Counted from the first letter of the stretch, positions 18,376 to 28,085 are shown. The stretch is DNA of 64,000 bases from Halomonas gemina (GCF_023554995.1 NZ_JAMJPK010000004.1:372001-436000); one strand, 5' to 3'. Notes: generated by a model not told the origin, from the letters alone. A program made the numbers and translations.

Positions 18376-19743
18376 ATGGCGTTGACGCATAAGGGTGCCG
18401 CCAGGCGCCGCAGCCGGACCGATGAACTCGAGCGTCCGGAGTATGGGTGGATCTGGAAGCCGTTACTGGTACTGCTGGTGATCTACCTGGTGGTGTGCCT
18501 GGGGCTGGGGATCTGGTGGAGCTGGACGCCGGAACGCTTCGACGTGGAGCAGGCCGTCGCCGAGCAGCGTGGCGCCGAGTCGGGCAGCACAGCGGCCCGC
18601 GGCGCCGTGACCACCGCTGGCCTGATGACCCTGATCGAGACCCTGCTCGAGAAGCCCGGCGGCTACCTGCGCAACGATATCGCCCCGCCCGGGCTATGGC
18701 TCGACAACATGCCGGCCTGGGAACTGGGCGTGCTTACCCAGGCCCGCAGCCTCTCGAGATCGCTGCCGGCCATGGAACAGTCGTCGGCGCCGGAGCTGGA
18801 GGGCGTGCAGGAGCGCCTGATGGGGGATAGCCGCGACTGGCTCTATCCCGCCACGGAGAAACGCCTGGAACAGGCCCTCGAGGAGCTGGACGGCTACCTC
18901 GCTTCCCTCGGGGCGGGGGGTGAAGCCGGCTTCGGTGAGCAGGGCCAGGGCCTCGCGGCCTGGCTCGAGGCGATCACCGGGTCGCTGGACGACCTGGGGC
19001 TGCGGCTCTCGGCCAGCATCGGCAGCCGTGATGAGTTGCGCGACCTGGATATCGACGCCGAGTCCCTGCCGGCCCGAACGCCCTGGTATCGGGTCGATGA
19101 GGTCTTCTTCGAGGCGCGTGGCCAGGCCTGGGCGCTGATGCACCTGCTCGAGGCGGTACAGCGCGACCAGGCCGATGTGCTGGACTCGGCCGGTGTCACC
19201 GAGCGCTGGGGGCAACTGGTGGCCGAGCTCCAGCGCAGCCAGCGCCGGCTGTGGAGCCCGCTTGTCCTCAACGGCTCCGGCTTCGGCATCTTTGCCAACC
19301 ATTCGCTGGTGCTGGCCAACCACATGGTGCGTGCCCGAGACCTGGCTAGGCAGGTCACCGAGGGCCTGGCCGAGGTGACGCCCACCCCGGCCCCCACGGC
19401 CAGCGAGCCGCCGGTGGTGGAGGTGGAGCGTAGCGAGGATTCTGCCGAGGAGGCGGCTACCGACGCAGGCGAGGCCGAGATGACCGCCCCCACTGAGGAA
19501 GACGTCACCGAGGAAGGAACCGGTGACGCGGGCGCTGCCGATTCCGGCGAGGGCGAATCGTCCTCTCCCGGTAGCGAACCGACGCCCGCCGAAGCGGCAG
19601 AGGAGGGCGGCGACGATGCCTCGGCCGCTGATGCCGCCGTGCCTGAGGGGGAGCCGATGCCCTCCAGCGAGGCGCAGGACGCCAGCGGCGAGGCCTCGAA
19701 CAGCGCTGCCACCGCGGACGAGGAGGCGCAGCCGGAGGGCTGA
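18376..19743 (+). CDS. DUF2333 family membrane-anchored protein
   Basis: A 455-residue protein with one N-terminal transmembrane helix (WIWKPLLVLLVIYLVVCLGL, about 26-48) and a predicted periplasmic helical domain to about residue 335 (ETLLEKPGGYLRNDIAPPG, LMGDSRDWLYPATEKRLEQAL, NGSGFGIFANHSLVLANHMVRARD), which matches the DUF2333 family of gammaproteobacteria. The last ~120 residues are an acidic, Ala/Glu/Ser/Pro-rich tail of the kind common in halophile exported proteins. Function unknown. Start ATG 18376 is preceded by AAGGGAACC. It is divergent from dsbD and followed by a strong terminator. Confidence 0.8.
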   Translation: MALTHKGAARRRSRTDELERPEYGWIWKPLLVLLVIYLVVCLGLGIWWSWTPERFDVEQAVAEQRGAESGSTAARGAVTTAGLMTLIETLLEKPGGYLRNDIAPPGLWLDNMPAWELGVLTQARSLSRSLPAMEQSSAPELEGVQERLMGDSRDWLYPATEKRLEQALEELDGYLASLGAGGEAGFGEQGQGLAAWLEAITGSLDDLGLRLSASIGSRDELRDLDIDAESLPARTPWYRVDEVFFEARGQAWALMHLLEAVQRDQADVLDSAGVTERWGQLVAELQRSQRRLWSPLVLNGSGFGIFANHSLVLANHMVRARDLARQVTEGLAEVTPTPAPTASEPPVVEVERSEDSAEEAATDAGEAEMTAPTEEDVTEEGTGDAGAADSGEGESSSPGSEPTPAEAAEEGGDDASAADAAVPEGEPMPSSEAQDASGEASNSAATADEEAQPEG

Positions 19744-19761
19744 AGGCCGCGAGTGTCCGTC

Positions 19762-19802
19762 AACGACAACGGGCCGCCCACCGGGCGGCCCGTTGTCGTT
19801 TC
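19762..19802. terminator. Bidirectional terminator between DUF2333 gene and ppa
   Basis: Perfect 18-bp stem from AACGACAACGGGCCGCCC (19762-19779) with a 3-nt loop, followed by TTTC. It serves two convergent genes. Confidence 0.9.
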
Positions 19803-19835
19803 GGGCGCTACTTGTAGAGGGCCAGGTGTCGAGGG

Positions 19836-20366
19836 TCAGGCCTTCTCGTGGGCCGCCACGGCCTTCTCGATGGCCTTGCAGGCCGCCTCGGAACCCTCCC
19901 AGGACTCCACCTTGACCCACTTGCCCTTCTCGAGGTCCTTGTAGTTCTCGAAGAAGTGGGCGATCTGCTGGCGCAGCAGCTCGGGCAGGTCGGTGACCTC
20001 ATGGACGTCGTCATAGAGGCTGGAGAGCTTGGGGTGCGGGACACACACCAGCTTGGCGTCCTCGCCGGCCTCGTCGGTCATGTTGAGGATGCCCACCGGG
20101 CGGGCACGGATCACGGCGCCGGGCTGGACCGGGTAGGGGGTCACCACCAGCGCATCCAGGGCATCGCCGTCGTCGGCCAGGGTATGGGGGATGAAGCCGT
20201 AGTTGGCCGGGTAGAACATCGGGGTGGCCATGAAACGGTCGACCAGTAGCGCCCCCATGTCCTTGTCGATCTCATACTTGATCGGCGCGTGGTTGGCCGG
20301 GATCTCGATCGCCACGTAGACGTCGTTAGGGAGGTCCTTGCCGGCGGGGATGTTGTCGAAGTTCAT
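19836..20366 (-). CDS. ppa: Inorganic pyrophosphatase (family I)
   Basis: A 176-residue cytoplasmic pyrophosphatase hydrolysing PPi. [17 protein letters not shown] and [22 protein letters not shown] (metal-binding Asp cluster) are diagnostic, and [12 protein letters not shown] follows. ATG 20366 ([16 protein letters not shown]) matches the standard N-terminus. Note that a PPi-using phosphofructokinase is encoded 2.2 kb away, so PPi is both hydrolysed and used in this cell. Confidence 0.97.
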   Translation of the reverse strand: MNFDNIPAGKDLPNDVYVAIEIPANHAPIKYEIDKDMGALLVDRFMATPMFYPANYGFIPHTLADDGDALDALVVTPYPVQPGAVIRARPVGILNMTDEAGEDAKLVCVPHPKLSSLYDDVHEVTDLPELLRQQIAHFFENYKDLEKGKWVKVESWEGSEAACKAIEKAVAAHEKA

Positions 20367-20429
20367 CGTCGCTTCCTTGGTTGGCAATAATAAAGGCTTG
20401 GCGAATCGGGCAGGCGCAAAATCCGCCGA

Positions 20430-20459
20430 ATTATACGAAGCCGAGGCGGGGATTACCAA
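20430..20459 (-). promoter_or_regulatory. ppa promoter
   Basis: On the minus strand TTGGTA (20459-20454), an 18-nt spacer and a consensus TATAAT (20435-20430) lie about 65 nt upstream of the ppa start. This is a good sigma-70 match. Confidence 0.65.
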
Positions 20460-20585
20460 TGGGCCTTAGGTGGCATACGGGCCTTTGGTCGATGGGCCCG
20501 CCGGCGGGCGAGGGTGTATCATGGGTCTCCGATGGAAGGCGCCGGCTACCGGCCGGCGCATCGCGTCGACCCCGAGGAGACTGCC

Positions 20586-22316
20586 TTGACACCCGTGCAA
20601 CTGTCACTGAGCTACGGACAGGCTTTCGTCGCGCCTGAACGGCGACGGCATCGCAGCTCGATGTCGGTGCGCTTCCCCGAGCCGCCCCTGCTCGCGGCGA
20701 AGGGCGCCTGCGCCCTGATCAGTGACTCCACCCTGCGCAACAACCTGGCCAAGCAGGCGGGGGATCTCAGCGTCAAGGGGTTTCTGGCCGACTACTTCTC
20801 CACCCCCGACCACTGGGACGTCAAGACCTCGGCGACCCGCGTGCTGCGGGCGCTGAACGCCTGGTGCTTCAGCCAGAACCGCCAGGTGACGGATGGCAGC
20901 TATGTCTCCTCGCTCTCCGCCATGGTCTTCAGGGGGCGCGAGGCACACCTCTTCCACATGGGGGACACCCTGGTGTTCCGCCTGCGCGGTGCCGAATTCG
21001 AGCAGCTCTCCCGGGACCATGTCACCGACCTGGGCGGCTATCGCTATCCCTCCCGGGCCATGGGCATGGACAGCGGTCTGGAGATCGATTACGCCAGCAT
21101 GCCGCTCAAGCAGGGGGACATCTTCCTGTTCACCACCCAAGCGGTACAGGGCACCCTGATGCCCTCGGACTATGTGCGGCTGATCCGCGAGGATGCCAGT
21201 GACCTGGATGCCGCCTGCGAGCGTCTCGGCGCGGCGGCCCGTGAACGGGCCCAGGAGCGGGGGTATGGCGGCGATCAGTTCTGCTTCCAGCTGGTGCGCA
21301 TCGACGCCCTGCCCGATGAGGCCTCGGCGGATAAGCCCGACCGCGTCTACGGCGACCTGCCGATCCCCCCGGAGCTCTCGCCCGGTGATCGCCTCGATGG
21401 CCTCGAGGTGCTGTCGGTGCTCTCGCGCACGGCCCAGTCGCGGGTCTACCACGTGCGCGACCTGCACAGCGGCCGCGAGATGGTGATGAAGGCGCCGAGT
21501 CCCGAGCTCTCCAGCCGCAATGCCTATCTGGAGCACTTCCTGCTGCAGCAGTGGGTGGTGGAGCGCGTCAAGTCGCCCTTCGTGGTGCGCATCATGGAGC
21601 CCTCACGGCCGCGGCGTTTCCTCTACTACCTGATGGCCCACGTCAAGGGCGAGACCCTGGCCGAATGGGCCAGGCGCCACCCTCAGGCCAGCCTCGATCA
21701 GCGCCTGGACATCGCCAATCAGCTGGGCAAGGCGGTGCAGGCACTGCACCATCGCGACCTGCTGCACCAGCGGATCCATCCCGACAACGTGCTGATCGAT
21801 GTGCATGGCCAGGTGGTGCTGGCCGATTTCAGCGCCTGCCACCTGCGTGACGTCGACGGCCACCGCCGCTCACGGGAGCTGGTGCGCCAGCTCGGGTTGA
21901 CCGAGCACAGCGCGCCGGAGTATGCGCTGGAGGATGATGTCGGCCGTCGCAGCGACCAGTACTCCCTGGCCTCGACCATCTACTGGCTGCTCACCGGCGA
22001 GCTGCCCTACGCCCTGGCGCCGAACCGGCTGCGCAGCCATACCGACCTGGAGCAGCTGGCCTATCGCAGTGCCCGCACCCTCAATCCGGAGGTGCCCGCG
22101 GCCCTGGACGATGCCCTGCGCCGCGCCCTGGACCCCCAGCGTGCGCTGCGCTTCCGGCGCATGTCGGAATTCCGTCGTGCGCTGCGCCCGCCGCGAGACC
22201 CGGCCCATGTCGCGGGGGAGGGCGGCGCGCGCAGGCTGGGAGAGCCGACCCGCTTCTGGCAGGGCGTGGCGGGCATTCTGCTGCTGCTGCTGGTGCTCTC
22301 CTGGCTGTTGAGATAG
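20586..22316 (+). CDS. PP2C phosphatase-Ser/Thr kinase fusion with degenerate active sites, tail-anchored
   Basis: A 576-residue protein of the bifunctional kinase/phosphatase family: PP2C-like domain (about 1-245), protein-kinase-like domain (about 265-540) and a C-terminal transmembrane anchor (ILLLLLVLSWLLR). Alignment by eye to the family shows losses. In the PP2C half the first metal Asp region reads RRRHRSSM, DG becomes Asp47-Ser, GD at 126-127 is kept, and the TDG Asp is Gln185. In the kinase half Lys302 is kept, but the HRD-type loop reads His394-Gln-Arg396 instead of H-x-D, and DFG is DFS (414-416). Both activities are therefore doubtful. Start chosen: TTG 20586, 7 nt after GAGGAG; ATG 20532 lacks a ribosome site. 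Confidence 0.8.
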   Translation: MTPVQLSLSYGQAFVAPERRRHRSSMSVRFPEPPLLAAKGACALISDSTLRNNLAKQAGDLSVKGFLADYFSTPDHWDVKTSATRVLRALNAWCFSQNRQVTDGSYVSSLSAMVFRGREAHLFHMGDTLVFRLRGAEFEQLSRDHVTDLGGYRYPSRAMGMDSGLEIDYASMPLKQGDIFLFTTQAVQGTLMPSDYVRLIREDASDLDAACERLGAAARERAQERGYGGDQFCFQLVRIDALPDEASADKPDRVYGDLPIPPELSPGDRLDGLEVLSVLSRTAQSRVYHVRDLHSGREMVMKAPSPELSSRNAYLEHFLLQQWVVERVKSPFVVRIMEPSRPRRFLYYLMAHVKGETLAEWARRHPQASLDQRLDIANQLGKAVQALHHRDLLHQRIHPDNVLIDVHGQVVLADFSACHLRDVDGHRRSRELVRQLGLTEHSAPEYALEDDVGRRSDQYSLASTIYWLLTGELPYALAPNRLRSHTDLEQLAYRSARTLNPEVPAALDDALRRALDPQRALRFRRMSEFRRALRPPRDPAHVAGEGGARRLGEPTRFWQGVAGILLLLLVLSWLLR

Positions 22317-22536
22317 GGCCGTCGGCCAGTGCCGAGCTACAAGCAAACCCCGAAGCATGGTCCCGGATGTTGCTCTTGCTTGAGAGACGTACACACTGAT
22401 GGCCGCTTGGCCGCTTGGCCGCTTGGCCGCTTGGCCGCTTGGCCGCTTGGCCGCTTGGCCGCTTGGCCGCTTGGCCGCTTGGCCGCTTGGCCGCTTGGCC
22501 GCTTGGCCGCTTGGCCGCTTGGCCGCTTGGCTGCTT
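22317..22536. repeat. Intergenic repeat element B with (CTTGGCCG)n array
   Basis: It fills the gap between the kinase/phosphatase stop and the pfp stop. The left part shares a 21-nt identical stretch with element A (22335-22355 versus 8330-8350), including CAAGCAAACCCCGAAG, but the second half of the hairpin has diverged, so the terminator looks broken. The 8-nt array CTTGGCCG runs 22400-22536 (137 nt, about 17 copies; the last unit is CTTGGCTG) and supplies TT of pfp's TTA (TAA) stop at 22535-22537. Confidence 0.93.
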
Positions 22537-23794
22537 AGATCTTGAACTCCGGCAGCTTGCGCTCGACCCGGGCCAGCTTGAGGTGAGCCACCTTCGGCAG
22601 GCCGTTCTCGAAGGGCGGGAAGTCCTCGCCCTGGATCAGCGGCGACAGGTACTGGCGGCAGGCCTCGGTGATGCCGAAGCCATCCTCGCGGATGAACTCC
22701 TTCGGCATGAACTTCTCGCGGTTGGCGACCTCGGCCAGCGGGGCCGCCTCGATGCGCCACTCGTAGGGGGTCTCGCTGATGCGCTTGATCGCCGGCATCA
22801 TGGAGTTCTTGCCTTCAATGGCCAGCGCCACGGCCTTCTCGCCCACCGCGTAGGCCTGCTCGACGTCGGTCTTCGAGGCCAGGTGACGAGCGGCCCGCTG
22901 CAGGTAGTCGGCCACGGCCCAGTGGTACTTGTAGCCCAGGTCCTGCTTGACCATGCCGGCAAGCGTCGGCGCCACGCCGCCCAGCTGGCGGTGGCCGAAG
23001 GCATCGGTGTTGCCGGAGTCGGCGAGGAAGGTGCCGTCCTCGTAGCGCGCGCCCTCGGAGACCACGATCACGCAGTAGCCGTACTTCTTGACCGACTCCT
23101 CCACCCGGGCCATCACCCGGGCGCGGTCGAAGTGGACCTCGGGGAAGATCACCAGGTGGGGCGGCTCGCCCTCGCCCTGGCCGGCCAGCGCCCCGGCGGC
23201 GGCGATCCAGCCGGCGTGACGGCCCATCACCTCGAGCACGAACACCTTGGTGGAGGTGGCGCACATCGAGGCGATGTCCAGCGAGGCCTCCAGGGTGGAG
23301 GTGGCGATGTACTTGGCCACGCTGCCGAAGCCCGGGGAGTTGTCGGTGATCGGCAGGTCGTTGTCCACGGTCTTGGGCACGTGGATGGCCGTCAGCGGAT
23401 AGCCGAGCTTCTCGGAGAGCTGCGAGACCTTGAGGCAGGTATCGGCGCTGTCGCCGCCGCCGTTGTAGAAGAAGTAGCGGATGTCGTGGGCCCTGAAGAC
23501 CTCGATCAGCCGTTCATACTGGGCGCGGTGGGACTCGATGTCCTTGAGCTTGTAGCGGCAGGAGCCGAAGGCGCCGCCGGGCGTATGGCGCAGCGCGGCG
23601 ATGGTCTCATCCGACTCCTGGCTGACGTCGATCAGGTCCTCGGTGAGGGCGCCGATGATGCCGTTATGGCCGGCATAGACCTTGCCGATCCGGTCCGGAT
23701 GGCGGCGGCAGGCTTCGATCACGCCGCATGCGCTGGCGTTGATCACGGCGGTGACGCCGCCGGACTGGGCGTAGAAGGCGTTGTGCTGGGCCAT
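22535..23794 (-). CDS. pfp: 6-phosphofructokinase, pyrophosphate-dependent type
   Basis: A 419-residue phosphofructokinase-fold enzyme. SGGVTAVINASACGVI, YNGGGDSADTCLKVS, PKTVDNDLPITDNSPGFGS (catalytic TVDND), EVMGRHAGWIAA and GARYEDG are conserved. The PKTVDND form and the overall length fit PPi-dependent PFK rather than the ~320-residue ATP enzyme. It phosphorylates fructose 6-phosphate with PPi reversibly. It is divergent from mpl; its 3' end meets repeat array B. Confidence 0.9.
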   Translation of the reverse strand: MAQHNAFYAQSGGVTAVINASACGVIEACRRHPDRIGKVYAGHNGIIGALTEDLIDVSQESDETIAALRHTPGGAFGSCRYKLKDIESHRAQYERLIEVFRAHDIRYFFYNGGGDSADTCLKVSQLSEKLGYPLTAIHVPKTVDNDLPITDNSPGFGSVAKYIATSTLEASLDIASMCATSTKVFVLEVMGRHAGWIAAAGALAGQGEGEPPHLVIFPEVHFDRARVMARVEESVKKYGYCVIVVSEGARYEDGTFLADSGNTDAFGHRQLGGVAPTLAGMVKQDLGYKYHWAVADYLQRAARHLASKTDVEQAYAVGEKAVALAIEGKNSMMPAIKRISETPYEWRIEAAPLAEVANREKFMPKEFIREDGFGITEACRQYLSPLIQGEDFPPFENGLPKVAHLKLARVERKLPEFKI

Positions 23795-24021
23795 GGGGCT
23801 TACCTGTTCGTTGTCACGTCAAGAGATTTGAAAGCACGTCGAGGGTTCCGAAAGCCCGTGAGTCTAGCCGAAAGTGGCATGGGCTGCACCTGCGTGCCCG
23901 GGGAGCCCAAGTCGCCTTGGGCGCCGCGGGCGACGCTGGCGGCTGGAGCGCGTCGAGGGCGCCATGCTAGTCTCGCGCAGGTCGCGCCGCGGCTGGCGGC
24001 GGAAAGATTCCCGGAGAGCGC

Positions 24022-25425
24022 ATGCACCTTCATATCCTCGGCATCTGCGGTACCTTCATGGGCAGCCTGGCCCTGCTGGCCCGAGAGCTGGGCATCACCG
24101 TCAGCGGCTCGGATGCCAACGTCTATCCGCCCATGAGCACCCAACTCGAGGAGGCCGGCATCGCGCTGTGCGAAGGGTACTCGCCGGACAACCTCTCGCC
24201 GCGCCCGGACCGGGTGGTGATCGGCAACGCCCTCTCGCGTGGCAACCCCGAGGTCGAGGCGGTCCTGGACCAGGGGCTGCCCTACGTCTCCGGCCCCGAG
24301 TGGCTGGCCGAGCAGGTGCTGCCGGGGCGGCGGGTGATCGCCGTGGCCGGTACCCACGGCAAGACCACCACGGCGAGCCTGCTGGCCTGGCTGCTGGAGT
24401 CCGCCGGCCTGGCGCCGGGCTTTCTGATCGGCGGGGTGCCGCGCAACTTCGGCGTCTCGGCGCGGCTCGGTGCCCACGATGCCCCCTTCGTGGTGGAAGC
24501 CGACGAGTACGATACGGCCTTCTTCGACAAGCGCTCCAAGTTCGTCCACTACCGCCCCGAGATCGCCATCCTCGGCAACCTGGAGTTCGATCACGCCGAT
24601 ATCTTCGATGACCTGGCCGCCATCGAGCGCCAGTTTCACCACCTGGTGCGTACCGTCCCCGGGCGGGGGCGCCTTCTGGTGGCCGATGGCGAGCCGGCCC
24701 TGGAGCGGGTGCTCGAGATGGGGGCCTGGACCCCGGTGGAGCGCTTCGGCACCCGGGCGGCAAGCCCCTGGCGGCTGGAACTCGAGCGCGAGGACGCCTC
24801 GCGCTTCCGGGTGATCCATGAGCGCCACGATGGCGAAGCCGAGGTGAACGAGGACGCGGTGGTGGACTGGGCGCTGACCGGTGCCCACAACGCCCGCAAT
24901 GCGCTTGCCGCGCTGGCGGCGGCGAGCGCCTGCGGGGTCGACCTGCCGCGCGCCGCCGCGGCGCTGTCGCGCTTCGCGACCCCGCGGCGTCGCCAGGAGC
25001 TGCGCGGCGAGGTGGCGGGGATCGAGGTCATCGACGACTTCGCCCACCATCCCACGGCAATCGCCGCCACCCTGGAAGGGCTGCGGGCCGCGACGCCGCG
25101 CGGGCGCCTGCTGGCGGTGATCGAGCCGCGCTCCAACACCATGCGGCTGGGGACGCTGCGCGACCGGCTGGCGGCAAGCGTCGCCGCCGCCGATGCCGCC
25201 TACTGGTTCCAGCCGCCGGGGCTCGACTGGTCGCTGTCGCCGGTGCTCGAGGCGAGCCCGGTGCCGGCCCGGCTGCTCGACGACCTCGATGCCCTGGTGG
25301 AGGTCCTGGTCACCGAGGCACGGCCGCTGGACCGCATCGTGGTGATGTCCAACGGCGGCTTCGGCGGCATCCACGAGAAGCTGCTGGCGGCGCTGGAGGT
25401 GGCCCATGCCGACGGAACTGCGTGA
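24022..25425 (+). CDS. mpl: UDP-MurNAc:L-Ala-gamma-D-Glu-meso-DAP ligase (murein tripeptide recycling)
   Basis: A 467-residue Mur-ligase-family enzyme that reattaches recycled tripeptide to UDP-MurNAc. The [21 protein letters not shown]-terminus and [20 protein letters not shown] fit Mpl. [21 protein letters not shown] is the P-loop, [16 protein letters not shown] the metal/ATP block, and [10 protein letters not shown] the central motif. The last 20 nt overlap ubiX, so the two are coupled. Confidence 0.96.
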   Translation: MHLHILGICGTFMGSLALLARELGITVSGSDANVYPPMSTQLEEAGIALCEGYSPDNLSPRPDRVVIGNALSRGNPEVEAVLDQGLPYVSGPEWLAEQVLPGRRVIAVAGTHGKTTTASLLAWLLESAGLAPGFLIGGVPRNFGVSARLGAHDAPFVVEADEYDTAFFDKRSKFVHYRPEIAILGNLEFDHADIFDDLAAIERQFHHLVRTVPGRGRLLVADGEPALERVLEMGAWTPVERFGTRAASPWRLELEREDASRFRVIHERHDGEAEVNEDAVVDWALTGAHNARNALAALAAASACGVDLPRAAAALSRFATPRRRQELRGEVAGIEVIDDFAHHPTAIAATLEGLRAATPRGRLLAVIEPRSNTMRLGTLRDRLAASVAAADAAYWFQPPGLDWSLSPVLEASPVPARLLDDLDALVEVLVTEARPLDRIVVMSNGGFGGIHEKLLAALEVAHADGTA

Positions 25426-26023
25426 CCCGGTCACGGTGGCCCTGACCGGTGCCTCCGGGGCCCAGTATGGGCTGCGGCTGATCGAGGCGCTGGTGGCGGC
25501 CGACCACCGGGTCTGGGTGATGATCTCCAAGGCCGCCCACCTGGTGATCGCCACCGAGACCGATCGCGAACTGCCGGCTAACCCTGTCCGGCTGGCCGAG
25601 GTCCTCATCGAGCGCAGCGGGGCCGCACCCGGGCAGATCCGTTGTTTCGCGCGCGAGGACTGGATGGCGCCGGTCGCCTCGGGGTCAGGGGCGCCCTCGG
25701 CCATGGTGATCTGCCCCTGCAGCACCGGGACCCTCTCGGCGGTGGCCACCGGGGCCAGCAACAACCTGATCGAGCGTGCCGCCGACGTGGCGCTCAAGGA
25801 GCGCCGCAAGCTGATCCTGGTGCCCCGCGAGACCCCCTTCTCGGCGATCCACCTGGAGCACATGCTCGCACTGACCCGCATGGGGGCGGTGATCCTGCCC
25901 GCTGCGCCGGGGTTCTATCACCAGCCGGCGTCGGTCGACGACCTGGTCGACTTCATCGTGGCGCGGATCCTCAACCAGTTGGGGATCGCGCATCGCCTGA
26001 TGCCCCGCTGGGGCGAGGGATGA
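25406..26023 (+). CDS. ubiX: Flavin prenyltransferase UbiX
   Basis: A 205-residue enzyme adding a dimethylallyl group to FMN to make the prenylated cofactor of UbiD decarboxylase in ubiquinone synthesis. [18 protein letters not shown] is the flavin-binding N-terminus. [44 protein letters not shown] and [16 protein letters not shown] are diagnostic. Start ATG 25406 lies inside mpl, and its TGA overlaps the next start by 4 bp. Confidence 0.96.
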   Translation: MPTELRDPVTVALTGASGAQYGLRLIEALVAADHRVWVMISKAAHLVIATETDRELPANPVRLAEVLIERSGAAPGQIRCFAREDWMAPVASGSGAPSAMVICPCSTGTLSAVATGASNNLIERAADVALKERRKLILVPRETPFSAIHLEHMLALTRMGAVILPAAPGFYHQPASVDDLVDFIVARILNQLGIAHRLMPRWGEG

Positions 26024-26643
26024 TCAACCTCTCCCTGCTGTCGGTCTTCGTGCCGACCTTCCTGCTGGTCTCGCTCACTCCCGGCATGTGCATGACCTTG
26101 GCCATGGTGCTGGGCATGACCCAGGGCGTGAGGCGCACCCTGTGGATGATGGTCGGCGAGCTGGTGGGCGTGGGCCTGGTGGCCTTCGCCGCCGGCGCCG
26201 GGGTAGCGGCCCTGATGCTGCGCCAGCCCGAGCTGTTCGCGCTCTTCAAGTGGCTGGGTGGCGCCTATCTTGGCTATCTGGGCGTGATGATGTGGCGCTC
26301 CCGGGGACGCATGGCCATCCCCCTGGCGCTGGAGGCGGGGCCCGCCGCCGCCCGCGGCCAGCTGGCCCTGCAGGGGCTGGTCACCGCGGTGGCCAATCCC
26401 AAGGGCTGGGCCTTCTTCATGGCCCTGCTGCCGCCCTTCCTGGATGCCTCTCGCCCGCTGGTCATCCAGCTTCTGGCGCTGATCGCGGTGATCCTCTCCA
26501 TCGAATTCCTCTGCCTGCTGCTCTATGCCACCGGCGGACGCACCCTGCGCCGGCTGCTCGGCGAGAGCGGCAATGTGCGGCTGCTCAACCGCGTCGCCGG
26601 GACCCTGATGGTCGGCGTGGGGCTCTGGCTGGCCCTGGGCTAG
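26020..26643 (+). CDS. LysE/RhtB family exporter
   Basis: A 207-residue membrane protein with about six helices, of the amino-acid/metabolite exporter family. [20 protein letters not shown] is the family N-terminus (the usual PGP reads PGM), and [18 protein letters not shown] and [20 protein letters not shown] match conserved blocks. ATG 26020 overlaps the ubiX stop (ATGA). The substrate cannot be read from sequence. Its stop overlaps the stop of the convergent DedA-PAP2 gene by 4 bp. Confidence 0.88.
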   Translation: MINLSLLSVFVPTFLLVSLTPGMCMTLAMVLGMTQGVRRTLWMMVGELVGVGLVAFAAGAGVAALMLRQPELFALFKWLGGAYLGYLGVMMWRSRGRMAIPLALEAGPAAARGQLALQGLVTAVANPKGWAFFMALLPPFLDASRPLVIQLLALIAVILSIEFLCLLLYATGGRTLRRLLGESGNVRLLNRVAGTLMVGVGLWLALG

Positions 26644-28043
26644 ACAGGCGGCAGCCAGGCGATCCGGGCCGCGGCCAGCAACAGCGAGGCGACACCCAGC
26701 AGGTGCCAGGGGCAGGGGCCGAGGCGCGGGCGCGGATGTCGCTGCCAGGCCAGCTGCACCAGGGCACAGACCACCAAGCCGAGCAGGGCGCCACCGATCA
26801 GGTCGCTGAGCCAATGCACCCCGATCAGCAGGCGCGACAGGGCCATCGGCAGGATCACGGCAATGGCGGCCCAGTAGGCCAGGAAGCGCCGGCCATAGGG
26901 CAGCTCATGACTGGCGAAGGCCGCGGCCATGCCGAACAGCACCACGGCGGTCGAGGTGTGGGCGCTGGGGTAGGAAAGCGAGTCGGCCAGGTAGGCCGGC
27001 GTGTCTGGTCGCGCCCGACCGATGGTCGCCTTGAACAGGGTGTTGAGCAGCGCGATGCCGACGAGCCCGCCGGCGATGTGCCAGAAGGCCGGCAGCTGGC
27101 GTCGCCACAGCAGCCAGGCCGCCCAGGGGAGGGTCAGGGCGAGCACGCCCAGCAGGTCGCCGGCCCTGGCCATCACGTCCCCGAAGGCGGCCAGGCCCGG
27201 CAGCGCGAGGCTCTCCAGCAGTCTCGCGAGACGCAGGTCCATGGCCAATGGACCCTGGTGGTGAATCACCACCAGGGTCCAGGCCGAGAGGGCCGCCAGG
27301 GAGAGGATCAGCAGCAGCCAGGAGGCCAGGGGCGGTTCCGCCGCATGGGGCGGAGCGAGCAGCCGCCACAGGCGCCGGCCCAGGGGCGTGCGCCGCGAGA
27401 GCCAGGCGAGGCCGCGGTAGGCGAGCCCGTCGCGGGTCACCAGGTGGCGACACCAGGAGAACACCACGGCGAGAATGACCACCAGCACGCCCAGGGCGAC
27501 CAGCCAGGGCTGGAGGCCCTCGGGCAGGTCCAGCAGCTGCTGCCAGGTGCGACCCAGCAGGTAGCCCGGCAGCACGTAGGCCGGTGCCCAGAGAAGTGCC
27601 GAGCTCAGGTTGGCCCAGGTGAAGGTGCGGGGCGACATCCTCAGCATGCCGGCGATCAGCGGCACCACGGGCCTGACCGGGCCCACGAAGCGGCCCAGGA
27701 AGACCGACAGCGGGCCGTGGCGCTGGAAGAAGCGGGCCCCTCGCGCGAGCCATTCGGGGTGCCGAGACAGTGGCCACAGGGCGGTCACCCGCTCGCGCTG
27801 GGTATAGCCGAGCAGGAAGCTCAGGCCGTCGCCCGCCACCGCGCCGATGAAGGCGGCGCCGAGCACCGGTCCCACGGCCAGGTCCTGGTGGCCGGCCAGG
27901 GAGGTGGCGGCGGTCATCAGCACCACCCCCGGGACCAGCAGCCCCACCAGCGCCAGGGATTCCACCAGGGCGATGGCGGCGATGATCAGCAGCAGCAGCC
28001 CCGGCGGCGGCGCCAGCTGGAAGAGGGTGTCGGCGATGCTCAA
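26640..28043 (-). CDS. DedA (VTT) - PAP2 phosphatase fusion membrane protein
   Basis: A 467-residue inner-membrane protein with two joined modules. Residues ~1-195 are a DedA/VTT domain (VESLALVGLLVPGVVLM, FLGRFVGPVRPVVPLIAGMLRM). Residues ~225-467 are a PAP2 lipid phosphatase domain with all three signatures: KATIGRARP, SYPSAHTSTA and SRLLIGVHWLSD. Such fusions are proposed to combine lipid transport or flipping with dephosphorylation of undecaprenyl-PP or phosphatidate; the actual substrate is unknown. The motifs look intact, so phosphatase activity is likely. Confidence 0.87.
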   Translation of the reverse strand: MSIADTLFQLAPPPGLLLLIIAAIALVESLALVGLLVPGVVLMTAATSLAGHQDLAVGPVLGAAFIGAVAGDGLSFLLGYTQRERVTALWPLSRHPEWLARGARFFQRHGPLSVFLGRFVGPVRPVVPLIAGMLRMSPRTFTWANLSSALLWAPAYVLPGYLLGRTWQQLLDLPEGLQPWLVALGVLVVILAVVFSWCRHLVTRDGLAYRGLAWLSRRTPLGRRLWRLLAPPHAAEPPLASWLLLILSLAALSAWTLVVIHHQGPLAMDLRLARLLESLALPGLAAFGDVMARAGDLLGVLALTLPWAAWLLWRRQLPAFWHIAGGLVGIALLNTLFKATIGRARPDTPAYLADSLSYPSAHTSTAVVLFGMAAAFASHELPYGRRFLAYWAAIAVILPMALSRLLIGVHWLSDLIGGALLGLVVCALVQLAWQRHPRPRLGPCPWHLLGVASLLLAAARIAWLPPV

Positions 28044-28085
28044 AGGGTGCTCCGTTGCCGTGTGGTGCGCTCGCGGGCTCGCGGG

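Noticed and set aside
22400..22536. Repetitive protein (AAWPLGRL repeats) encoded by the array
   Set aside because: An 8-nt unit leaves all frames open by chance. There is no start signal, and the array lies between the stops of two real genes.
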